Of a stretch of DNA of 64,000 nucleotides, positions 1-64,000 are shown piece after piece. A program made the position numbers and the translations under genes. Each line of letters opens with the position of its first letter. Within the stretch, counting starts at the first letter, position 1. Origin of the DNA: Pipra filicauda. Lineage: Eukaryota; Chordata; Aves; Passeriformes; Pipridae. Below the pieces are notes generated by a model. It was not told where the DNA came from. It saw only the letters and a list, made by a program, of their open reading frames with translations, and made no database searches. Where the stretch lies: the NCBI RefSeq assembly GCF_003945595.2, contig NW_024104379.1, forward strand, positions 434,001 to 498,000, written 5' to 3'.

Positions 1-915
1 GCTTATAAATGCATCTGAAGTAGTTCAAGAAATATATTTTTTTTGTATTAGTGGAATCTATTTTTTTTTTAGCAGAATACCACTTAATATGTTTTGTTCC
101 TCATAGTTGTAGTTCAGATGTCTTTTTTTCCCTGTTGTTCAGAGATAGCGATGGGGTTTGTCTCTTTTTGTCGTCAAATAAAATGTATTCAGACCTTACA
201 GAATTGTTTAAATAAATGGGAGTATGGATGCACGTATATAGTTGACTATGTAAAATAATCAAATAGTTGGATACTTGAAACTGCTGTGTTTCAAACGGAC
301 GTGTCTGCTTACTGACAAAGGGAATTTTCTTTCTTAGGGAAGCATGAATACCAAGTAAGATTTCTCTACAAGCAGAAAGACTCTCTTTAAACTGTGACTT
401 AAGATTTGTGACTTAAACCAGCTCACTTAGCTTTTATTGTCTGGTTATGTTGCAGTATGAATCTTTATAGCAGATACTAAAGTCTTTGACATTTCATTAT
501 GCAGTAAATTATTATGGATTGGTTTAATGGCCCTTCCCAAGTTTAATGCAGTATATGATGGGAAAAGTAAAATGAGAACACACAAATGTGACGAGGAAGA
601 TGTATTAGTCATAATTTTTCTGCAAAAAAAGGATCGCCAGTTTTAGACAAACTGCTGTAACTTCTAAAAATTACCTATGTATTGTCTGCATAGCACAGGC
701 ATATATGTGTGCATGAGCAGTTTATCTTCTTCCTCCGCGTAGTGGGAGGTAATCTTCTATGTGACAAAATCTTAATTTTTTTTTTGTAATGGGCAGGGTT
801 ATATAGGTAGATTTTAGTTCTTTAATACTAAAAAAACTTGATGTAGATTTAACTGATAAATATCAGCATGTTGTATGGTTCACCTTTTCCTCATGTAGAT
901 AAGGGGAAGAATATC

Positions 916-1112
916 AGAGAATCATAGGATGGTTTGGGTTGGAAGGGACCTTAAAGATCATCCAGTTCCAACCCCCCGCCATGGGCAGGGACACCTTCCA
1001 CTAGACCAGGTTGCTCAGAGCCCCATCCAGCCTGGCCTTGAACACTTCCAGGGATGGGGCATCCACAGCTTCTCTGGACAACCTGTTCCAGTGCCTCACC
1101 ACCACAGCACTG
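916..1112 (-). mobile_element. CR1 LINE 3' end fragment
   Basis: The plus strand starts AGAATCATAGGATGG and continues TTTGGGTTGGAAGGGACC, the reverse complement of a CR1 3' tail (octamer-type end plus conserved 3' UTR). It continues with GGGCAGGGACACCTTCCACT and CAGAGCCCCATCCAGCC. About 200 bp; the 5' part is missing, as in most CR1 copies. Little divergence from the family consensus suggests a relatively young copy. Confidence 0.9.
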
Positions 1113-4100
1113 TAGTGTATATGGCTGTGAACAAAGTTATTAACTGTGGTGGAAACACATGAAGCAGTTTTGTTATTCCATGGTCAGCATTTCCTGATAT
1201 TGTTTTTTATCTTATTAGGCCAGAAAGCAAAACTTTGTTGGAAACTTTCAAATTTTATTTGCTTCCTCATACTGGAACCATGGAATGTCATAGTATGTCA
1301 GTCTCCTGTCAGAAGGAGATAATTTTCTTTTTTTTTTCCAAAGAAGTCTTTTCTTGTAGTGCTAGAATAGAGAGAATTTTATAAGCCATATAGCCATGAT
1401 TATAACAGCTCAAACTAAGTTCCTACTTCAGGTGCCCTTCTTACCACTCATTTGACATTAAAAGATGAGTCCTTTATTCTCTTCTAACACAGAAATCAGT
1501 GCTTCAGCAGATCCAGACAGGAGGGCACGGTTGGGTGACTACTAAAATTAGAGATTGCTAATGCTGTTCCTTTCTAAAGAGTGATATATTTGACATTTAG
1601 GGAAGAAAGCACAGGTCAGGAAAGCAACAAGCTAACCAGAGGACAAGTGGGAGGCTGAAGAGTACAGACCAGACAAGTGTTCCTCGCGTGCTCTGCTGCA
1701 CTGGAGCTTTCTCTGGAATATCGGTTATGATGGAGAGCTAAGCAAGGAGTCATGGAGCTATGCAAGATCTTGAATGCAATAGGGAAATGTCACAATCTGA
1801 ATATTATGAAGTTTTTCAGACTATCTTGAAGGTGATATTTATGCTCTATAAATAATAAAATAAAAAATCAATAAATATTTTCAATCTGGCCTCCTTATAC
1901 ATTCTGGAACTTAAAGGCTATGTAAGTTTTTCTTCAGTGTAGGAGTTATTGTTGTTCTCATGTCCAGAAAGAGTCACTCTTTTCCAGCCCTTCACCTCCA
2001 AGATCACTGTCATAAACAGAGAGGTAGGTCTCCTTAATGAACTCTTAGGTACAGCTGGAAAAGTTGAGAATCAAACTTGGACCCTGTAAAGGTGGTAGAT
2101 TTCTCTCTGCCAGGGTTTTTGCCTACCGTTCCCATAGCTCCTGTTAATAGTGGAGCAGAGCTATCTGAAACAAAAATGAAAACATGAGATGTAGCAGAAA
2201 GCTGTTTGTACACAGACCTAGTTTGGCACAGTAGGTTGAGCCGTAAGTGTCTAGAGAACCTTCTGCTACAATGTAAACGTAATATTTTCAAAAATTATTA
2301 AGCAGATGTATTTGCACCGATTCTTGGTTCTTTCCAGTATGGGCTGGAAGAAGATTAGTAGTATTGATGCTGGGATCAAAGCAATTTGTTTGTTAATGTA
2401 AGCAAGAGTAATTGTTCCTGTGAGATGACTTTGTCTTAGCCACATACATGCTACATATTTGCATCTAAAAGGGTGAACCAGAACCATATTTTTCTTCTCT
2501 GTGTTTAGGTGTAATTGTTTTATTCCTTGTTTCCTATTGCAATGAATTGAAACCTGGCACTGACAAAGATGAGAGGGAGTGCTAACTGATATAGAAGTAT
2601 GTAGAGCTACCTTACATAGCGCCTCAGAGTTCTTGGTAGATACTTTTTTAGCCTTAAATCAGAATATTAGGGAAGAGATGAAAAGTGACCCTGAGGTAAC
2701 AAGGACAGGCTGAAACTTTCCAAGCTCTTCCTCCCTCTCTCATGCGATGTCCCTAGGGAATTCTGCATGCCTGATCAGAACTTTTGCAGGCCATTATGCC
2801 TCCTGAAAACAAGTCTTCCAGCAAAACAGCTTGAACAGCAGGGATGGGCTGCAGTTTTCTGAACTACAGCTGTCTCCTTAAGTGGGATTACTTTGCTGAG
2901 TGGTCACAAAGAATGTGTTCTCCCCCTGGAATGTTTTCCTTGTGGGCACACTGTCTCTGTAAGAGGAATTCTCTCCTCTGCTGAGAAGGCATGTACTGTA
3001 CTTGCACTAATGAGAAACAACAGTTGCAGAAAGTGTATTATGCAGGATTGTAAACTTTGAATATTTATTCGAAGTGAATGGGGTTGGGTGGCAGCCAGCC
3101 TAGCTTTGTCATGCTAAAGACTGGATTTGAAATCAACAGAAGGCTACCCTCCCCCTTCCTAAATCAGTGTTTGGTGTGTTTAAACAATGTGCACAAGCTT
3201 CATAGAACTGATTAACTGTATTGGTGCCATCTACACAGTAGTGTGTCTTGGTGTCTCACTGAACTCAGAAGGTGCAATTAAAATAGGGGCAAGCATATAC
3301 TCCCTAGCATTAACTTAAGGAAGTTAGGCCTTATTTGCCCATGACCTACAGTGGTTAATTACTTTATGGTATGCACTGTGGTTGCTCAAGATTGTTTCTG
3401 TGTTTCTATAGCCTGTGGTGAAGCCTGTACTACCCTGTTTTCACTCTTTGGTACCCAAAAGTAGCCTCTTCAGGTTGGTATTGGTTTATGTTACAGGTAC
3501 ATGTGCTTGTAGCTTCTGTTCTCACAGTCTTGCTGTATTTGAACCCAGTGAAGAGAAAAGGTGACTAGCATGTAAGGGCAATGTCTTACTTGCACAGGGC
3601 TTTGTGGCCTTTGCACTTCGCCATGGGAAGTCCCAGCTGCCAGAGCAAATCTCCTCTGTCAGCTGTTACAGTGGAATATATGCAAGTGCTGCTTCACACA
3701 TACCAGAGTGGTGCTTGGCAGCTGATGAGGAGAGATGGACACACAGAAACTGAGAAACATTTATCCCACGTTCAGTGTTCTGAGGATGTGTGTCAGGTGC
3801 CTTTAGGTCACCTGGAAGATACAGAATTCCCTTCAACTTCTTTTGTCTTACATGTAGTCTGGCCAGTAGGTCACTTTTGTGCAATACAGGGATCATTTAT
3901 ACATTAGATAATTAGATTCCTTCTTCTTGATTCTTAGAGCCCCTTGCATACAGAGAGGGCACTTTTGTGCTCTACCTTGAGTTTAATTTACAGTAATAAA
4001 CAGGGTAGCTGGCAAGTCTGGGCAGCACTACAGTCAAACTGAATATGCAACAATAATTGCCAGCAATCTGCATTCCAGTTGTGAAATAAGTCTTTCAACA

Positions 4101-5751
4101 ATGTATTGTGTGCGTCAGACGGTGACTAGAGAGGAAAGCAGTGAACTCCAGTAAGCCTGATAGCACTCATTATGAATCCCAAATAAAGCTGAACTAGAAA
4201 AAATGAGTCTGCGTGGCAGCACCGCATTCTGAACGAAAAGGGTAGCTCAGTGCCTTCAGCTCCAGGGCTATCTGTGAGGGAGTTTTAATTGCCAACTCAT
4301 GTACTTGCCTGATGTATTCTCTAGTGGGAAAACCAAGATTCGTGATTCTTGAGTTCAGTCTGAAGCATCAAGCACTGGTGTGTCACAATGTACTGAACTT
4401 GAGAAATAAGCAGCTATAACCAGTCCATCAGTTCAGCTTCCTGCCAGATTTTTGCCTTCCCTTCTTCTCCGCCTCCCGCTTGTGATTCATTTCTTGCCCT
4501 TAGTGGTTCAGACTTCAGTTTTTATGTAGGTGTTACTTACACATTGGAGCAGTTTGGGCTAACAAACTTTGCAGTTTTCTTTACCATAAACATATTGGGA
4601 CATGGAACTGCGAAGTGTCAGTCTACTATGTTTTTTCACTGAGTGCAATTGAGTTGTAACTGAAGTGGGGCAGTAAGTGACCAGAAGTGCTGCAATTTTC
4701 TAGTGTAAAAGTCTTGTCTTGCCTATAGAAATGGTGTACATTCCTTTTGTTCTGTGAAAGGGTGTTTTGTCTCGTATTGCATCCTCAGGTAAGCCAGTTT
4801 GGAAAGTGGTGTGAGAACTGTGTTCCTGAAATCCTTTTGAAATGTGAACCCTGTGAAAAAAGGGAAATTAATGTGTTGTAGTCTAAAAACGTTTGCTATT
4901 TATTGTTCATTCTTTTTGTCACACTGATCTTCAGGGTTGTTCCTCTTGCAGTGCTAGCAGAAAGACCACTAGACAAACCATGTGGGGGGACCATTTTATG
5001 TGAAATCACATGAAGTTTATAACAGTACCTTAATGGTGGATATGAAACAGACAATTTCACAAACTTCTCATAATTCATTAAAATAGGAAAATAGTGTGTG
5101 ATTAAAGCTGTCTGTTGCAATGTAGTAATGCATCTTTGCTAAGAATGAGCCTGAAGCTGAAAAAGAACAATGTGGAGATCCCTACTTTAATGGTGTTTCA
5201 GGTAACTCAAACTGGAAGTGTTCTCTTTTCTAGCCAGTAGTAAGCGTGATGCTTTAACTGTTGCCATAATACTCTTCTGAATATATTGATCCTATTTCTA
5301 CTTCAGCTGTTACCTCCAGAGTTTAGCAGAGCCCAAGCTCGTCTTACTGAGCAGTGGCTCAGTCCTAGAACAATACTGTGGCTGCTGACAGAGTAAACGT
5401 TGGGAGGGGGGATGTAATACAAATAGTTCTGGAAAATGAAATTGCAAACAGGTAATGTTCTATGCTTCTAGCAGTTGCAAAACACTGGACCTTACAGCAG
5501 AGGCAGCTTTCCAAGCTAGATAACGTGTTCGTTTCCAGGTTTATGTAGGGAGTGTGTGAAGTGTCTTATAACCTAAGCCTTAAGGCTGTGAAATTGCAGA
5601 AGACTAAGGCAAAAGATTGTATTCCAGTGAGGGTTTTGGATAATTCTGCCTAGTTCAAAGGGAATGCAGGTCATCTTAAAACCAGTGTTTAACTTATTCC
5701 TCTCAAAAGAATCTCTTGGAAAATATGTATGTAAAAGGGGGTGAGGGTTGA

Positions 5752-5773
5752 TTTTTTTTTTTTTTTTTTTTTT
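5752..5773. repeat. Homopolymer T(22) in intron 1
   Basis: Uninterrupted run of 22 T. No recognisable retroposon body adjoins it, so it is listed as a simple repeat; sequencing length error is possible. Confidence 0.85.
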
Positions 5774-8149
5774 AAGGTGGGACTACATATTGTTATGTCT
5801 TGGTCCTGTCCTGTTCATAACAGGAGACACCTTTGCCTCTATCTGTAACTGTATGGCATCTTTATGGCAACTATGTAGTTAGTTATATGGCAAAGAATGT
5901 CTTTTGGTTCCTGAAATAATGGAAAACAAGCAAAGTTTGACCAGCCTCTTCCTCAGGCTGCTACGAACCACAATAAGGGAACACACTGGGTTAACAGGGA
6001 AGTGACTGTAGTATGTCATTTTTGGAAACAATACTAGGAAGGAGGCATTTAAACTCAAAACAAGGATGGTCTGTCTTCCTTCTGTATTTTTTGGTTGTCT
6101 TGCCTGTAGACTGGTCTTGCATCAAAAAGAATATTGTTAACGGTATTCTCATCCGACAGTTGCACAATAGCCATGTAAAGATAAATGTCCTTGCCCTGCA
6201 CAATTATCTACACCCAAAATGCAAACTACCAGGCAAACAAATTGCTTCCTAATTTGTTCCTAAAATGGCAATGATTTGCATTCATTGTGAGTGGCTGTAA
6301 GGCTACAAGAGCTTGCTGGGCTTGCTTCCTTCCTTGACCACTTAAGGGATTTTTAGAAATGCCCAGTGAAATGCAGCATAAGGTAGGGAGATAAGTTTAG
6401 GAGCCTGTAAGATGGAACTTGCTGAATCTGATTCCTCTGGTACTGTTCTTATGGAGAAGACAAATTAATGGTTGGTTTGTGGTATTGCTAGTTTAGACGC
6501 CCTGTGGGTTAGAAGTCAGCCTCGAGAATAGCACTAATGCCATGTTATCTTACCATGAGCCTCCAGTGTTTTACTTCTAGTACGTGATGATTCTGTTCTG
6601 GAGCATATGAAGACTGATTAAAGATGGTGATAAAAAGACTGCCACTGCCATGCAATAGGGTAGTTTTCAAGTCTGTTTCAAGTTTGGGGTGCAGGCTCTC
6701 TTTGAATCTCCTCACTACTAATTGGTAGCTTCAAAAGCTTAGTGTTTGGTGAGATTTTAGAATAGCTGTGTTAGGTTATTTCTCCTCTTAGCGTAAAAGT
6801 TGTTTTCAGTCCTGAAAATAAAAACGGATAGAATGATCCCTTACTGGTTGAAGAATACAGTCCTTTTGTATGCGAGATAATTTGGGGTTCTCCTACTGTA
6901 AGGAACTTGACTACTGTCTCTGTAACTATCTTCTTTCCTTATTCTCTTCAGATCTAGAACTGGCTGGGGCTACGTCTGGAAAGATTTCTGGTGATCTTAT
7001 ATATTTCTTAGCCAAAAAGAATTACTCTGTCCTGGAATGTATCTCCAAGATATAGTGAATGCATTTACTCTAGCAGTAAGGAAGTGAGGAATATGTTTCA
7101 GTGTAATGTAGGACACTTCAGATGGCTGGTTACTTAGGATTCCTCAGGAAATGATGAAACTGAATTTAGCTGAAGCATACTGCCTCTGTCCTGCCTGATT
7201 ATAGCCAAAAAAGGCAACTGGTTAGATTCTGGGAGTTGCATAGGCAGGAAACTGTGTAATGGAGGGTAGAGCACAGCTGTTGCCTTGCCAAACCTGATAC
7301 AACTCTGGACACAATTGAATATTTATTTCTTTTTTTTTTTTTCTTTTCCCCCTCCTTCCCTCCACTCCCTTTTTTTAACCCTTTGACCACAACCTGCAGA
7401 TGATACTCTGCAGTGTCATGAAGTCCTAATATCTTCTATTGCATTGTTAGTCTTCTCTATTTCCTATATAGTCTGTCAGGCTTGATGTTGTAGGGTGGTC
7501 TTGAAGCTCTCCCGACAGCTGCAGTTTTTAATGGCAGCCTCCAGATTGCTACATCTTAGCTCTGCAACAAATCTCTTCACCATGTACCCATTAAAATCTA
7601 GTTTTTCAGGGAAAATATGAAAAGCCAGGGAGGAGTTGCTCTGAGAATGACCACTGTGATGATCGAGGTGGAAGTGTCAGGGACCCTGTGGGCAAGGAAA
7701 GACAAGGTAAAGTGTGGGATAGCTGTTTGGCATATCCAGTAAGGCTTAGATCAGATTTTAAACTCAAGCTAAAGGAAATGATTATTTATAGAGTAATTTT
7801 CTCTTTATTTGCTAAAGAATTTTTGACTGTGAATATACAGCTAACCATACAGTCTCTGACACAAAGTTACATCCCACCTACGGTAATACATTTGTTGAAA
7901 GGAATTTCCCTACATGCTTACAAATGGCTGGTGTGGGCATTTGTGCCCATCATTATTATAGCTGATGTTTTTCTGGCTTCATTCACTGCTTGCTAATGCT
8001 GGGACTCAACATCTATTGTTACTGTCATGCATATTTTGGGAATTGAGCTGCTTCTCTCCTGCTTTCAATACTTTTTTGTCTGCAGTACCTCCAGTCCACC
8101 TAAGAGGCAATCCACCTAAGAGAAGGTCACTCTAAACAAACCTACATCC

Positions 8150-8320
8150 TGGGGACCTCACTGCCACTGTCCAAGCTTTGCTCGGCCCCGGCAGATGAAC
8201 CTCAGGACTAAAGGGTGGGCTCAGTTCAGCGCACGCTGTGTCTCACCTAAAAAAAATCCACTGCGCAGGCTGGAAGGGTTAATGACCTTTCCCAAATCTT
8301 CGCTCGCGAAGACTGGCCAT
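8150..8320. promoter_or_regulatory. Possible intron 1 regulatory patch (CpG-bearing)
   Basis: Inside AT-rich, CpG-poor intron sequence this stretch carries several CpGs in 150 bp, including GCGCACGC, CTGCGCAGG and CTTCGCTCGCGAAG. It also has GGGTTAATGACCTTT, a nuclear-receptor/HNF-like site. The perfect 6-bp-arm palindrome CTTCGC-TC-GCGAAG is at 8298-8311. No experimental mark can be seen; this is a guess from composition. Confidence 0.25.
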
Positions 8321-9559
8321 TACTTACCTCCAGTCAAACTTCACTTATTTGATTTGCTGGATTGTTTGTATATATGGGTATGTTCAGTAGAAAAGTTACC
8401 CTATAGATCCTAACAGCCTTCTATGACATGAGTATTGATATTTTCATTTCCTGTTCTTTAGGTGGTAAAGAGCTCTAGTTTCTATCCAAGTTATGAAAAA
8501 CATATATTGAGGACACTGGTATCTTTGTGAGGAAGGCTCCAAGAAGCTATGTTTATGGGATCTTGTAAAGAGGCTGCTGTTACATGGTTAATGAGCCTTG
8601 ACGCATGCAGCCCTTTTCTGATTGAAAGAATTCCTGAATGGCACTAATAAAATTGCTGCTTTATAAACTGGAAAATCCCTGGCGGTAGTGTTCTGGTTTT
8701 GATGAAACACTGAATCTGGGGTGCCATTTTTCGAGCATGCTGCCTGTCTCCCTCTTGTATGGGTGGAACTCTCTCCTCTGTCTGACCACAGCTTCATAGA
8801 AGGCTCCCATTAGAGGATTTTCAGCTGTAAAATTTCCTGAACACAGATTTATTCTGTTACTCTCTTGAAGGGTTTTCCTACTGAACGTTATGTAGAAAAA
8901 AAAGAAAGAAACTGGTGGGTTGGCTATTACTACTAAGCTGGTGATGGAAAGTATCTAACATCAGTCTTAACTGGTGTCCTCAAATTATTGCTATCTTTTA
9001 GAAGCGAAGTGTGCCTCATTGTCTAGACTGGTAGTTGGCATTTCTAACAAGTTATGGTATTTGATTTATAGCTTATCAGAAGAAGGAGATACAAAGTAAA
9101 AGTGTTGATTAAACATTTATGATTATATTCCTGAGCTAATATCTCTACCAAGTAGAGCAGTGAAGGGCTAATCTTGACCTGAATGTTACTGACATAGTGT
9201 CTGATGCTATGAGGATTGGCACAAATTGTTTGGTACTTGGCACTTTAATGTGCTTTCTCTTTTCTGCCAAATAATGGCTTCCAAATGCTTAACGGTCAGT
9301 GTTGTGTTGTAGGGGTTTTTTTTAAAACTGCTTGCTAGTTGGGTTTTTTTCATCCTCTTGGCAAGCAAAACCTTGACCTTATTGGAAGTTTGACAACTTT
9401 AGCAGTGCTTACTAACATGAAACTAAAGGAGGGGGAGGCATGCTCTGATGACCAGCGATTCAGAGTACTTAGCATGTGCCTGTCTGCCACTAGGAATTTG
9501 CAAGGCAACTTGAGGCTTTAAAAATATCCTTTTTTTTTTTTTTTCCCTTCTCTTCACAG

Positions 9560-63899
<54,340 letters not shown>

Positions 63900-64000
63900 G
63901 TGGGTATAGTGACCTGCAGCATGGGGGAAGGATTTCCCTGCTATGACTGAGGCATTGTCTGCGTGTAACAGAGGTCTAGCATTAACCATCCTATGGATTT
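63900..64000 (+). other. Intron 39 (5' part only)
   Basis: Begins GTGGGT after exon 39 and runs to the window edge. The two final exons of MYH9 and the polyadenylation site are expected further downstream. Confidence 0.85.

Larger units (their letters stand above)
1..9559 (+). other. Intron 1 of MYH9 (3' part), no gene seen
   Basis: This AT-rich sequence contains no convincing exon; its open frames are short, lack splice-bounded conservation and occur on both strands. In vertebrate MYH9 a noncoding first exon precedes a very long intron, so this is read as the 3' part of that intron. No CpG island or promoter-like segment is visible, which suggests the transcription start is upstream of position 1. 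It holds a CR1 fragment (916-1112), a 22-T run (5752-5773), a small CpG-bearing patch (8150-8320) and a pyrimidine tract (9530-9559) leading to the exon 2 acceptor. Confidence 0.75.

Noticed and set aside
1..9559. Search for MYH9 promoter or noncoding exon 1
   Set aside because: No CpG island, no clustered promoter motifs and no convincing noncoding exon; more likely all intron 1.

Overview
The window is one stretch of a vertebrate, almost certainly avian, nuclear genome. The evidence is exon-intron structure with GT-AG splicing, AT-rich introns, 5'-truncated CR1 LINE copies (the dominant bird retrotransposon) and a solo LTR of a type common in birds. It holds most of a single gene on the + strand: MYH9, the heavy chain of nonmuscle myosin IIA. 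The paralogue call rests on the N-terminus ([15 protein letters not shown]...) and on the rod sequence, both of which match MYH9 rather than MYH10, MYH14 or MYH11. No other protein-coding gene and no tRNA, rRNA or CRISPR array was found.

Layout. Positions 1-9559 appear to be the 3' part of intron 1; the noncoding first exon and promoter lie upstream of the window. The ATG exon is 9560-9912. Thirty-seven more coding exons follow, the last visible one ending at 63899. All 38 join in frame and give 1,864 codons. The vertebrate protein is 1,960 residues, and the missing 96 residues match its last two exons, which lie beyond position 64000. Motor-domain exons (2-19) are separated by long introns, up to 10.3 kb for intron 3. 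The lever arm is encoded by exons 19-20, and the coiled-coil rod by exons 21-39, packed with introns of 0.2-2.1 kb.

The visible protein has an SH3-like N-terminal domain, the P-loop (residues 174-181), switch I (229-238), switch II (452-460), an acidic TEDS-site residue (D399), loop 2 (from 615), the SH2 and SH1 cysteines (C694, C704), light-chain-binding IQ motifs (about 783-831), the head-rod proline (P836) and the coiled-coil rod. Human MYH9-disease hot-spot residues N93, S96, R702, R1165, D1424 and E1841 all carry the normal residue.

Most notable finding: intron 15 contains a 63-nt exon-like cassette (43054-43116) with good splice sites and matching phase. It would insert 21 residues at the start of loop 2, exactly where the neuronal B2 insert of MYH10 sits and with clear similarity to it. 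A second, weaker candidate is a 24-nt cassette at the loop 1 position in intron 5 (31005-31028); it carries an ESP/SPSK motif resembling the neuronal B1 insert. A third is a frame-preserving 24-nt splice-site pair in the rod (53673-53696). The first two suggest that this MYH9 may produce loop-insert isoforms like those of its paralogues.

Mobile DNA is modest: four CR1 fragments, all antisense to MYH9, the longest retaining a decayed reverse transcriptase segment; one solo LTR with a 5-bp target duplication; and simple and low-complexity tracts.
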